From Pedobacter sp. MC2016-15 (lineage in GTDB: Bacteria; Bacteroidota; Bacteroidia; Sphingobacteriales; Sphingobacteriaceae), in NCBI RefSeq assembly GCF_026239695.1, contig NZ_JAPIVS010000005.1, forward strand, positions 396,007 through 460,006: a DNA stretch of 64,000 nucleotides, written 5' to 3'. Under the pieces are notes generated by a model. The model ran no database searches and was not told the DNA's origin. It was given only the letters and a program-made list of their open reading frames with translations. Position numbers and translations under genes: made by a program. This document shows positions 1 through 8,511 of this stretch, piece after piece (position 1 is the stretch's first letter; the number at the start of each line of letters is the position of its first letter).

Positions 1-865
1 CAAGATCAATGTGCTTACACTTATCGGATCCAGCAAGGTGGCGGATGAGTTGAAGAAGTTGCATCCAAAGGTGAATCGCTTGCGGGCGGTTTTAGGGCTG
101 GATGCAAAGAATGCGGCGATTATTACAGCACATGCTGATTTGAAACTTGCTGTGCAGGAGACTTTGCTGGGATCTTTGTCATTTAACGGGCAGCGCTGTA
201 CGGCGCTGAAGATTGTGTTTGTGCACCGTAGTGTGGTGGATGAGTTTCTGAAGCTTTTTGCTGAAGCAGTATCGCAACTGAAATATGGGATGCCATGGGA
301 GGATGGGGTTTCTTTAACGCCATTGCCTGAGCCACATAAGCCAGCTTACCTGAAGGAATGTATCGAGGATGCGGTAGAGCAGGGTGCAGCTGTTATCAAC
401 GAAAACGGGGGATTGACTAATGAGTCATTTGTCTATCCGGCGATTGTTTATCCAGTGAACAAGGGGATGAAGTTATGGGAAGAGGAGCAGTTTGGACCGG
501 TTATTCCGGTTACAGCTTTTGATGATCTGGAGGAGACTGTAGAGTATCTGATTGAGTCTACTCATGGGCAGCAGGTGAGTATATTCAGCAATGATGATGA
601 TGAGCTTGCAGCAATGATTGATCCGCTGGTTAATCTGGTGAGCAGGGTTAATATCAATTGCCAGTGTCAGCGGGGACCGGATGCGTTTCCATTTACAGGC
701 AGGAAGGATTCTGCAGAGGGTACGCTTTCTGTTGTGGATGCGATCAGGTCGTTTTCGATCAGGTCGCTTGTCGCGACAAAATTGAATAAAACTAATAAGG
801 ATTTATTGGACGCGATATTGGAAGATAAGACGAGTAACTTCTTGTCAAATAAGTTTTTGTTTTAG
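1..865 (+). CDS. GapN-like aldehyde dehydrogenase (5' truncated)
   Basis: C-terminal part of an NAD(P)-dependent aldehyde dehydrogenase, resembling the Bacteroidota proteins annotated as non-phosphorylating NADP-dependent glyceraldehyde-3-phosphate dehydrogenase. The frame is open to the window edge (codons from base 2), so the GTG at 11 is internal. Counting from that GTG, the nucleophile region SFNGQRCTALK puts the catalytic Cys at residue 63, and EEEQFGPV near 157-164 is the conserved ALDH motif. The segment that normally carries the general-base Glu reads LGLDAKN, with Asp at residue 31. The gene ends just before a strong hairpin. ALDH superfamily is certain; GapN specificity is inferred from overall resemblance. 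Confidence 0.85.
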   Translation, partial: KINVLTLIGSSKVADELKKLHPKVNRLRAVLGLDAKNAAIITAHADLKLAVQETLLGSLSFNGQRCTALKIVFVHRSVVDEFLKLFAEAVSQLKYGMPWEDGVSLTPLPEPHKPAYLKECIEDAVEQGAAVINENGGLTNESFVYPAIVYPVNKGMKLWEEEQFGPVIPVTAFDDLEETVEYLIESTHGQQVSIFSNDDDELAAMIDPLVNLVSRVNINCQCQRGPDAFPFTGRKDSAEGTLSVVDAIRSFSIRSLVATKLNKTNKDLLDAILEDKTSNFLSNKFLF

Positions 866-872
866 GGGTTCG

Positions 873-957
873 GGAAAAAAAATAGAAGGTCTGGTTTGAT
901 GCTGTATTCTGCGGAAATACAGAATAAGGCATCAAACCAGACCTTCTATTTTTTTAC
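873..957. terminator. Perfect 27-bp hairpin, bidirectional terminator
   Basis: The arm starting with an A-run near 876 and ending GATGC at 902 is the exact reverse complement of GCATC...TTTTTTT (929-955). A second dyad (CTGTATT/AATACAG) lies in the loop. The A-run and T-run flanks give a U-tract in either direction, which suits the convergent genes on each side. Confidence 0.8.
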
Positions 958-979
958 TTCTTACAAGGGTTTATTCAAC

Positions 980-1115
980 ATGCAGGGAGCACAAGCATGG
1001 CTTCCTTGCAGGGAGCACAGGCATGGCTTTCTTACTATATCGCCTTGTAAGTTCTCCTTGCAGGGCTTATAGGCATCGCTTTCTTACTATATCGCCTTGC
1101 AAGCTCTCATTGCAG
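980..1115. repeat. 52-bp tandem repeat, two full and two partial units
   Basis: Units 1006-1057 and 1058-1109 each begin TTGCAGGG and share GCTTTCTTACTATATCGCC followed by TTG[TC]AAG[TC]TCTC. A 26-bp copy of the first half precedes them (980-1005), and a further TTGCAG follows at 1110. The repeat is not coding in any convincing frame. It lies between the hairpin and the 3' end of the leftward gene. Confidence 0.8.
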
Positions 1116-1127
1116 AAACTTTGATTC

Positions 1128-2048
1128 TTAATCTACTAATCTTTTCTCGAGGATTACAGCGCTTTCAACTTTTCTCTTCTTGGAGTTATTCATGATCAGG
1201 TTGTATTTACCAAGGAAGCCAGTGCCGATAATGTTTTTTGGTACAGCTGAGCTGATTACTACTTTTTGGTTCTTCAGCGCCATGCCGTTGAAAGTCATGT
1301 TCGGAATTACTGCTTCGTAAATCGTGTCTACCAGTTTGTCGGAATGCACATTCGATACTACCGTTCTGGAAGGGCTAAGACGGTACTCATCGATAATCGC
1401 CCTTCCTATGGCCGTAGAGCTGCTCACCAGGAAGCCGGCGCCTGAACCCAGATCCAGGATAAATTCAGAGTTTACATTACTGATGTTAACCACTGCCGTT
1501 GGGGCAGTATTGTTCTTGTAGTTGATTGTCGTATAGGCCTGTTCCGGGCTGAAAGGAGTTTTGGAAACGAAAACTTCGTTTCTGTCATTATTGATCTTCC
1601 AGTTGTACTGATACACCATCAGCGTTCCTGTAGAGCCAGTGGCAATCGTATCGGGAAAGGCCTGGTTGATGACCGTCTCTTCGTTGCGGAACTTCAGGGG
1701 GCCTACTTCGATCTTAGGCAGGTAGAATACAGATTTACTGTGGGGGCCTCCGTTTTTGTCGGTAGACATCAGTCGGTCCCAGCTAGGCCATAGTTGCCTG
1801 GTTTCGTAGAAGTAAGGGGTGAGTCGTAAAGTTTTGGAGTACGTAGCGAACAGCAGGGCGATGGTGTCTTTGTCTACTCTCGCCGGCAGGTAGATGCGGT
1901 TATACTTGTCTTTCTTAAAGCTGATCTTCGTCACTGCTTTTTTCGACTGTGCCAGGGCAGGGCCTGATATTAAAGATCCTGCTGAGATGCAGGTAACTGC
2001 AAGCAGGAACAGTATCGTTCTTTTGGATAAAAGATTTTGTGTTTTCAT
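1128..2048 (-). CDS. Secreted retropepsin-like (clan AA) protein
   Basis: Predicted exported protein of about 306 residues. The open frame begins at 2081, but the Met at 2048 is preferred because a signal peptide follows directly (basic MKTQNLLSKR, hydrophobic core, cleavage near ALAQ). The pattern ILDLGSGAG resembles the D-[TS]-G active-site loop of retropepsin-like aspartyl proteases, and the later IIGTGFLGKYNLIMN resembles the [IV]IG-x-x-FL-x-x[FY] segment of Bacteroidota members. The Asp-Leu-Gly-Ser variant means activity is uncertain. It is divergent from the AsmA gene across 101 bp. Family assignment is an inference from two motifs. Confidence 0.65.
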   Translation of the reverse strand: MKTQNLLSKRTILFLLAVTCISAGSLISGPALAQSKKAVTKISFKKDKYNRIYLPARVDKDTIALLFATYSKTLRLTPYFYETRQLWPSWDRLMSTDKNGGPHSKSVFYLPKIEVGPLKFRNEETVINQAFPDTIATGSTGTLMVYQYNWKINNDRNEVFVSKTPFSPEQAYTTINYKNNTAPTAVVNISNVNSEFILDLGSGAGFLVSSSTAIGRAIIDEYRLSPSRTVVSNVHSDKLVDTIYEAVIPNMTFNGMALKNQKVVISSAVPKNIIGTGFLGKYNLIMNNSKKRKVESAVILEKRLVD

Positions 2049-2149
2049 TTGTGTGTGAATTAATAGTACTAAAATAATCAATTTTCAGGAACAAAACCAG
2101 CTATAAACAAATAGCGTATTTAAATGTTAATGTTATTAAAATCAACGCT

Positions 2150-4591
2150 ATGCCCTTCTGGTTAAAACGCACCTTTCAAGTCCTTGCTGCCCTTATTGTA
2201 TTGATAATCATTGTGTTCATAGGATTGGCTATGTATGTGAATGTCAACAAAAAGGAGTTGCTCATTTCGATCAATAAGGAGCTGAACAGGAATATCAACG
2301 GAACTGTTACAGTAGGAGCGATGGAACCGACCTTTCTCAGGGGCTTTCCGGGAGTTTCTGTATCGCTTAAGAACGTGGAGATCAGGGATAGCTTATGGAA
2401 GGTGCATCACCATAGCCTGTTGACGGCAAAGGATTTTGATATCTCGGTGAATGCCATGGCATTGCTCAGAGGTACCATCGAAATCAGAAAGATAGCCATT
2501 AATAATGCAGAAGCTTATCTATATACAGATAGTACGGGCTATAGCAATACCTCGGTTTTCAAGAAGAAGGCGCAGGCTCCTGAGCAGACCAAGGAGGAGA
2601 GTGCATCTCCGGCAGAGATCAGGAGGTTCGACCTCAATGATGTCCGGTTTATCCTCGACAACAGGAAGGGGAATAAACTGTTCCTGTTTGCTATACAGGA
2701 CTTTAGCGGCAAGGTGGATTATCCCTCATCAGGATGGAAAGCTGATGTGAACCTGAAGACACTCGTGCGCAGTCTCGCCTTTAATACCAAGAGAGGAAGT
2801 TTCGTGAAGGATAAGCTGATACAGGGCAAGATGGATGTCTCCTATGACAATGAGCTGGGCGAGATTGAGGTTAAACCCAAGGTGTTGAAGATTGGGGAAG
2901 ATCCTTTTATTATTGGGGCTAAATTTAAAATAGCGAAAGACCCTACAGCCTTTACCATCACGATCGAGGCACGCAGTATCCTTTGGAAAAATGCCTCGGC
3001 ATTGCTGGCACCAAATATCGCATCACGCCTGAATATGTTCAATCTGGATAAGCCTATTGCGGTGAAATGTATTATCGATGGGGATATGGGTGGAGGTGGA
3101 GATCCTTCGATCCTGGTAAATGCCTCGGTGAAGGCCAATAAGCTGACCAGTCCGGGCGGGGTCATAGACCATGTGAATTTCTCTGGTGTCTATACCAACA
3201 ACTTTATTAATGGCAAGGGCTTTACTGATGCTAACTCTGCCGTAAAGCTATATCGTTTTTCAGGTTCCTATGCAGAAATCCCTTTTACCATTGACACGGC
3301 TTTTATCCATAATTTTGATAAGCCAGTGGCAACGGGAGTATTCAAATCCAAATTTGATGTATCCAAACTGAATAATGTGATCGGGGATGATATGCTGAAG
3401 TTTACCAAAGGAACGGCAAACCTGGAGCTGCATTATTCTGCAGACCTGGTCAACTTTAAACTGAATAAGCCGATGCTCAGGGGACTGGTGAGTGTCAAAA
3501 ATGCGGATGTGAGTTATGTGCCGCGGAATCTGAACTTCAAGAATACCTCCATCACGCTGGATTTTCAGAAGGAGGACCTGCAGATTAGGGATATCCGTTT
3601 ACAGAGTGGTAAGAGTATCGTTTTTATGGATGGCAGTATCAAAAACTTCCTCAACCTGTATTACAATGCTCCGGAAAAGATCATGTTCAACTGGAATATG
3701 AGGAGTCCGGATATTTATCTGGCTGAATTCCTGGGTTTCCTGAGTTCAAGGAAGGGACGCAAAGTACAGAAGTCTAAAGGAAAAAGCAATGTCTCCGCAA
3801 ATCAGCTCAACCAGATGCTGGAGAAAGGGAAGGCGCAGATCAACCTGAAGGTCGCCAGGGTGCATTATGACAAGTTCCTGGGTACCAATGCTACGGCAAC
3901 GGTATTGTTATCCGATGCAGGTTTAAATCTGACCAATACCAGTCTGAGGCATGCCGGAGGGACAGTGAAGCTGGGAGGCAGTGTTACGCAGATCGGAACG
4001 ACTAATCATTTTACAGTCAATACAGTAGTATCCAATGTGAACATCAGAGACTTCTTCTATTCATTTGATAACTTCGGCTTGAAGTCGCCCACCTATAAAA
4101 ACCTGAAAGGCAATTTCTTTACACGTACAAATGTATCCGGAAATATTACCCCTGCAGGAAAAATCGTTCCCGGATCGATGAATGGAACGGTGATCTTTGA
4201 TCTGAAGAACGGTGCGCTCGTGAACTATCAGGAGCTGCAGAGCGTTGGAAAGTTCGCGTTTCCTTTCAGGGACCTCAACAACATCGTGATCAGTAACCTT
4301 AACGGCAAGTTTGATATCAGGGGCGAGAAGGTGAGGATCAACCCGATGAAAATCAATTCCAGCGTGTTGAATATGGATGTCGAAGGCATCTACTCGATGG
4401 GAGCAGGAACCAATATATTACTGGATGTGCCGCTGAGAAACCCTAAAAAAGATGAGGAAATTACTGACAAGAAGGAAATCAGGGAAAGACGGATGAAAGG
4501 CATCGTGGTGCATATCCAGGCTCTGGATGGCGAGGATGGAAAGATTAAGTTTAAACTGGTGAGGAAAAGGTCACAGGATAAAACAGAATAA
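2150..4591 (+). CDS. AsmA family envelope protein
   Basis: Protein of 813 residues with one N-terminal membrane helix (about 8-30, MPFWLKRTFQVLAALIVLI) followed by a very long beta-rich region, the layout of AsmA/TAM-type proteins implicated in lipid transport or outer-membrane assembly. The segment just after the helix (INKELNRNINGTVTVG, then FPGVSVSLKNVEIRD) is the typical AsmA start. The C terminus (about 640-760) carries the AsmA-like C-terminal domain and ends in a highly charged tail. It is probably inner-membrane anchored with the bulk in the periplasm. The precise partner or lipid cannot be read from sequence. Confidence 0.85.
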   Translation: MPFWLKRTFQVLAALIVLIIIVFIGLAMYVNVNKKELLISINKELNRNINGTVTVGAMEPTFLRGFPGVSVSLKNVEIRDSLWKVHHHSLLTAKDFDISVNAMALLRGTIEIRKIAINNAEAYLYTDSTGYSNTSVFKKKAQAPEQTKEESASPAEIRRFDLNDVRFILDNRKGNKLFLFAIQDFSGKVDYPSSGWKADVNLKTLVRSLAFNTKRGSFVKDKLIQGKMDVSYDNELGEIEVKPKVLKIGEDPFIIGAKFKIAKDPTAFTITIEARSILWKNASALLAPNIASRLNMFNLDKPIAVKCIIDGDMGGGGDPSILVNASVKANKLTSPGGVIDHVNFSGVYTNNFINGKGFTDANSAVKLYRFSGSYAEIPFTIDTAFIHNFDKPVATGVFKSKFDVSKLNNVIGDDMLKFTKGTANLELHYSADLVNFKLNKPMLRGLVSVKNADVSYVPRNLNFKNTSITLDFQKEDLQIRDIRLQSGKSIVFMDGSIKNFLNLYYNAPEKIMFNWNMRSPDIYLAEFLGFLSSRKGRKVQKSKGKSNVSANQLNQMLEKGKAQINLKVARVHYDKFLGTNATATVLLSDAGLNLTNTSLRHAGGTVKLGGSVTQIGTTNHFTVNTVVSNVNIRDFFYSFDNFGLKSPTYKNLKGNFFTRTNVSGNITPAGKIVPGSMNGTVIFDLKNGALVNYQELQSVGKFAFPFRDLNNIVISNLNGKFDIRGEKVRINPMKINSSVLNMDVEGIYSMGAGTNILLDVPLRNPKKDEEITDKKEIRERRMKGIVVHIQALDGEDGKIKFKLVRKRSQDKTE

Positions 4592-4601
4592 GGCATTTCA
4601 T

Positions 4602-4609
4602 TATCTTTG
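4602..4609 (+). promoter_or_regulatory. Candidate -7 box TATCTTTG
   Basis: Matches the Bacteroidota -7 consensus TAnnTTTG exactly and ends 4 bp before the ATG at 4614, implying a very short or absent leader. No clear -33 box was identified. Confidence 0.45.
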
Positions 4610-4613
4610 TTTC

Positions 4614-5084
4614 ATGAAGTATGCAATCACTATTCTTTGTTGTCTCTGGGCGTTTCAAGGTCATGCACAGAACCTGGAATTAAATCAGCTGAAATCGTTT
4701 ATCACCAGGCCGGTGGGCAAAGTTACCGACAGCCTGAAGAAAGCGGGCTGGATCGCACATCCCGAGTTGTCGGGGGTCCAGAATCAGCAGATGTATCAGA
4801 CTTTGTCATTTGGAAAATCTAAAACGGAGAAGGGGAAGGCACTGGCCTGGTTCAGGGTACATGCAGATGTCGGTATCATCAATCAGCTTTATTACCAGTC
4901 GCCCGGCATTGCTCAGTTCAATGCACTGCTGGAAGAGATCAAAGCTACCGGAACGCAGAAAAAGGAGGAGCAGAGCATCGAAGATAAGAAGCTGAACACC
5001 TATTACGTTTCTCCGGATTATATCTATCAGACCATCGTGGGCGAAAACAGTTTTACGGTGATGGTCATGGCTAACAAGCAGTAA
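4614..5084 (+). CDS. Small secreted protein of unknown function
   Basis: 156 residues with a clear signal peptide (MKYAITILCCLWAFQGHAQ) and a mature part of about 137 residues. The mature sequence is soluble and lacks Cys. It opens with a region resembling a short helix-turn motif (ITRPVGKVTDSLKKAGW) and ends in a beta-rich stretch. No family was recognised. It starts 22 bp after the AsmA gene with its own candidate promoter and is convergent with the barrel gene that ends 5 bp away. Confidence 0.7.
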   Translation: MKYAITILCCLWAFQGHAQNLELNQLKSFITRPVGKVTDSLKKAGWIAHPELSGVQNQQMYQTLSFGKSKTEKGKALAWFRVHADVGIINQLYYQSPGIAQFNALLEEIKATGTQKKEEQSIEDKKLNTYYVSPDYIYQTIVGENSFTVMVMANKQ

Positions 5085-5089
5085 ACGCT

Positions 5090-6304
5090 TTAAAACGCTT
5101 CTCCAAGGTTGATCGCGAAACCTTTATAACCCTTGCTCATTCCATAATCTATGGCGATATTGGTATTGGAAGCTTTATTGAACTTGATACGCAGACCTGT
5201 TCCTATCGCGGGATGGAGCTTTTTAAACTTATTATCCTGCTCGGTCACAGAGGTTGCATTCGCAAACACCACAAATCCAAATAAGCCATTATCTGTAATA
5301 TCCCTCCGGTATTCAGTTTCCATATAAATCAAGCCTTTACCCCGGTAACGGTTCTGGTTAACTCCCCGTCCCGACCTGTTATTAGGGTCCCATCCGATGC
5401 TAGGCAGGTTCAGGTAGGGAATATCGTTATTCAGGCCTGTCCAGAGGTAAGTCCAGAAGGCCAGGGTGTTTTGCTGATGAGGTTTTGTGTTCAGGGATAC
5501 ATATTTTCTGGCATCAACATAGACCGATCTCCAGCTGGTCTTACTGCCCATGCGGCTGGAGTTATTTCTAACCGATATATTCAGGTAGCATCCCGGGAGG
5601 GGATTAATGGAGTTATTGCGCGTATCGTAAAGCAGGTTTGCTGAGAAACCCGCTGAGAATGAATTTTCTCCAACTCCGGTACCTATATCATAGCCACTGA
5701 AGTCTGACAGTCCGGGGCCATCTGCCCTCACGTTGATAAAGTAGTCGAGGTTATAGCCGAGACCTGCATACAAATATGGCTTGAGGCGTCTCAAGGCACT
5801 TTGGTAAAAGCGGATATACTTATAATTGACCATCACATTGTTGTCTTCCTGTCCGCTTCCAATACCCCAGGTTTCCTGCGGATAAAAGAGAAAACGCGTA
5901 TCGCCCATCACTACCCATTCGTTGTTCTTCAGCCAGAGGTTTGATCTCAGTGGCAGGCCAAAACGGCCTTTGAAGTTCCAGTATGGCGTAAAGGTCACGT
6001 TGGACATATACGTTTTTTTCCTGTCGGCCAGGTAAAAGCCCGCAGTGGTAGAAGTAATCAGGGCACGGCCTCCTCCGGGAACATTACCACCGATGGGCAG
6101 CAATGAAAAGAAAACCTTTTTTTCTCCGGGATGCATTTTTGGTTTGCCGGGGATGCTAAACAACGTTTTAGCGATATCTATCAGGTCTTTTTTTATCGCT
6201 GTATCACGCACCACATTGTTATTCCGGATCATGTTGCTTGCATTTTGGGCCTGTGCACCTGTGGATAGTACGATAAGGATAAAAAAGAACGTGTGTTTAG
6301 TCAT
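5090..6304 (-). CDS. BamA/TamA-type outer-membrane barrel protein
   Basis: 404 residues with a signal peptide (about 1-19, cleavage after AQA). After a short linker rich in basic residues the protein is composed of alternating amphipathic strands with aromatic girdles, ending INLGEAF with a terminal Phe as in outer-membrane barrels. GRGVNQNRYRGKG near residue 315 matches the conserved (V)RG[FY]-type segment of the Omp85 surface-antigen (D15) domain. No POTRA domains are present, so this is a barrel-only member. Substrate or role is unknown. It is divergent from the SulP gene across 88 bp. Confidence 0.75.
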   Translation of the reverse strand: MTKHTFFFILIVLSTGAQAQNASNMIRNNNVVRDTAIKKDLIDIAKTLFSIPGKPKMHPGEKKVFFSLLPIGGNVPGGGRALITSTTAGFYLADRKKTYMSNVTFTPYWNFKGRFGLPLRSNLWLKNNEWVVMGDTRFLFYPQETWGIGSGQEDNNVMVNYKYIRFYQSALRRLKPYLYAGLGYNLDYFINVRADGPGLSDFSGYDIGTGVGENSFSAGFSANLLYDTRNNSINPLPGCYLNISVRNNSSRMGSKTSWRSVYVDARKYVSLNTKPHQQNTLAFWTYLWTGLNNDIPYLNLPSIGWDPNNRSGRGVNQNRYRGKGLIYMETEYRRDITDNGLFGFVVFANATSVTEQDNKFKKLHPAIGTGLRIKFNKASNTNIAIDYGMSKGYKGFAINLGEAF

Positions 6305-6380
6305 ATTTTCATGCTAAACAAATGTCGCGCCACTAATGATTAAAAAATGGCCCTGAGCGTGCATAGTAACATATCTTTTG

Positions 6381-6388
6381 TAGTTTTG
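6381..6388 (+). promoter_or_regulatory. Candidate -7 box TAGTTTTG
   Basis: Exact match to TAnnTTTG, ending 4 bp before the ATG at 6393 of the SulP transporter gene. The -33 region is not obvious. Confidence 0.45.
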
Positions 6389-6392
6389 CAAA

Positions 6393-7895
6393 ATGCCAGC
6401 TTCAAAAGCCCTCTTTGATTTCTCTCAAAAAATAGATTATAAAACTGAAATACTTGCCGGCCTTACCGTAGCCATGACCATGATGCCCGAATCGCTTTCT
6501 TTTGCAATTCTGGCGGGATTTCCGCCTTTGGTAGGTTTGTACGCGGCTTTCATCATGGGACTGGTGACCTCTATCTTCGGCGGTCGCCCGGGACTGATCT
6601 CCGGTGGTGCAGGAGCGGTGGTCGTGGTACTCATCGCACTGATGAAATCCCATGGTATCGAGTATGTTTTTGCAGCCGTAGCATTGGGGGGCCTTATCCA
6701 GATCTGCATCGGCTTATTTAAGCTTGGTAAATTTATCCGTCTCGTGCCGCAACCGGTGATGTACGGCTTTGTCAACGGACTTGCTGTGATCATCTTTATG
6801 GCGCAGCTGGAACAGTTTAAAACGGTAGTGAATGGGCAGCTTACCTGGCTGACAGGTAATCCCTTGTATATTATGGGCGGCCTTGTGGCTTTAACCATTG
6901 CTATCGTGCTGGTTTTTCCTCGCATCACGAAAGCCGTGCCGCCGTCATTGGTCGCCATCATTGTAGTTTTCCTTCTTGTTCTGGGCTTTCAGATTGATAC
7001 CAAAACGGTCAAAGATATCGCTTCAGTAAGTGGTGGTTTTCCTCCTTTTCATATTCCGCAGATACCATTGAACATCGCTACCCTGCAGATCATCTTTCCC
7101 TATGCGCTGATTATGGCAGGGGTAGGACTTACTGAAGGACTGCTGACATTAAACCTGGTGGATGAAATGACCGCCAGCAGGGGTAACAGCAACAGGGAGT
7201 GTATTGCGCAGGGAACGGCGAACATTCTCAACGGATTCTTCTTTGGAATGGGCGGTTGCCCGATGATTGCGCAGACTTTGGTAAACCTGAGTGCAGGAGC
7301 AAGGGCGAGGCTTTCAGGCATTGTTGCGAGCCTGACGATCCTGTTGATTATCCTCTTCGGGGCACCCGTAATCGAACGTGTTCCTATGGCTGCGCTGACG
7401 GGTGTGATGATCATGGTGGCCATCGGTACTTTTGAATGGGCGAGTTTCAGGATCATCAACAAAATGCCTAAACAGGATATTTTTGTCGGTATCGCCGTGG
7501 CTGTCATCACGGTATGGTTGCATAACCTGGCTCTGGCGGTATTGATCGGTGTGATTATCTCTGCACTGGTGTTCGCCTGGGAAAGTGCCAAACGCATCAG
7601 GGCAAGAACTCGTGTTGATGCTGCAGGGGTTAAATACTATGAGATCTACGGGCCGCTGTTTTTTGGTTCTGTAACAACGTTTTCGGAGAAATTTGATGTG
7701 CAGAATGATCCTTCAGAAATCGTGATTGACTTCAGGGACAGCAGGATAGCGGATATGTCGGCCCTCGATGCACTGCATAAATTGACCATGCGTTACCAGA
7801 AAGCCGGGAAGGTACTGCATTTACAAAACTTAAGCGAAGACAGTATTATTCTACTGAAAAATGCGGAAGAGGTAATTGAGGTGAATATCAGGTAA
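6393..7895 (+). CDS. SulP family inorganic anion transporter with STAS domain
   Basis: 500 residues, typical of bacterial SulP/SLC26 proteins that move sulfate, bicarbonate or other anions across the inner membrane. About 12 hydrophobic segments fill residues 15-395. The N-terminal motif TVAMTMMPESLSFAILAGFPP is a variant of the SulP signature in TM1, and the TM8 region GMGGCPMIAQTLVNLSAGARARLSG matches the conserved NxxxGARSRL-like block. A C-terminal STAS domain (about 405-500) contains DFRDSRIADMSALDAL. Ion specificity cannot be inferred from the neighbours. Confidence 0.92.
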   Translation: MPASKALFDFSQKIDYKTEILAGLTVAMTMMPESLSFAILAGFPPLVGLYAAFIMGLVTSIFGGRPGLISGGAGAVVVVLIALMKSHGIEYVFAAVALGGLIQICIGLFKLGKFIRLVPQPVMYGFVNGLAVIIFMAQLEQFKTVVNGQLTWLTGNPLYIMGGLVALTIAIVLVFPRITKAVPPSLVAIIVVFLLVLGFQIDTKTVKDIASVSGGFPPFHIPQIPLNIATLQIIFPYALIMAGVGLTEGLLTLNLVDEMTASRGNSNRECIAQGTANILNGFFFGMGGCPMIAQTLVNLSAGARARLSGIVASLTILLIILFGAPVIERVPMAALTGVMIMVAIGTFEWASFRIINKMPKQDIFVGIAVAVITVWLHNLALAVLIGVIISALVFAWESAKRIRARTRVDAAGVKYYEIYGPLFFGSVTTFSEKFDVQNDPSEIVIDFRDSRIADMSALDALHKLTMRYQKAGKVLHLQNLSEDSIILLKNAEEVIEVNIR

Positions 7896-7898
7896 TCC

Positions 7899-8132
7899 TT
7901 AGTTATTTACCAGTACTCTGTTATCAGAAACAAGAGTGTTCATTCTGTAGTTGAGTGCTTTACGCGCGAGTTTTATCCTCAACCGTACAATGTCTAGAGG
8001 CAACTCCAGGATATAGGCAATCTCACGGTGGCTGAAACCCTCGAACGACTTAATAAAGGGAACATAAAATTCCGTTTCCAGGATATTTAAGTCTTGTAAT
8101 GCCTGATGTTGCTGAAGTGTAGAATTTTCCAT
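7899..8132 (-). CDS. Stand-alone sigma-70 region 4-like protein
   Basis: 77-85 residues depending on start; the Met at 8132 (MENSTLQQHQAL) is chosen over 8156 because the upstream eight residues look unrelated. The segment FEGFSHREIAYILELPLDIVRLRIKLARKAL matches the helix-turn-helix of ECF sigma factor region 4 (GxSxxEIAxxLxxxxxTVxxRxxRAR pattern). There is no region 2, so it cannot contact a -10 element by itself. It is either a regulator or a remnant. It is convergent with the SulP gene, 3 bp away. Confidence 0.65.
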   Translation of the reverse strand: MENSTLQQHQALQDLNILETEFYVPFIKSFEGFSHREIAYILELPLDIVRLRIKLARKALNYRMNTLVSDNRVLVNN

Positions 8133-8511
8133 GTTGTACGAATTGTGAATTTGCAATCAGGTTACCTGTTTTATTCATCACAGCACGCTCAATTACTATA
8201 CCAATAAGACAGCTACTTACGTTAAAAATCGTTTTACCGATGCAAAATTCTTCAAATTGTTTTAGAAAAGTGTTTAGGGGCGCTTTAATTCACACTCTTA
8301 CAGGTTGTTGAAGTGATGGTCGCTCCGATTATACGTTTTAGCTGAGGTGTGAGACTACAGAAAGCAGCGCTGATGTATTAAAATTGAATCAGTTGCATCT
8401 TCTGTTTAAATCAGTACTAAATATGTTACTGGAATAATTTTTTAATTTTTATAGAAATAATTGTCATACTGATATTTCAAATGTATATTAGTACTATAAT
8501 CAGTTAACATC
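8133..8511. other. Divergent intergenic region, no gene seen
   Basis: 379 bp between the sigma-4-like gene and the thioredoxin-fold gene. It is AT-rich, especially from 8391 to 8511. No long dyad, RNA gene or convincing -33/-7 pair was found; it presumably carries promoters for both genes. Confidence 0.5.

Noticed and set aside
980..1115. Possible CRISPR array
   Set aside because: The 52-bp units are contiguous, with no spacers of unlike sequence between them.
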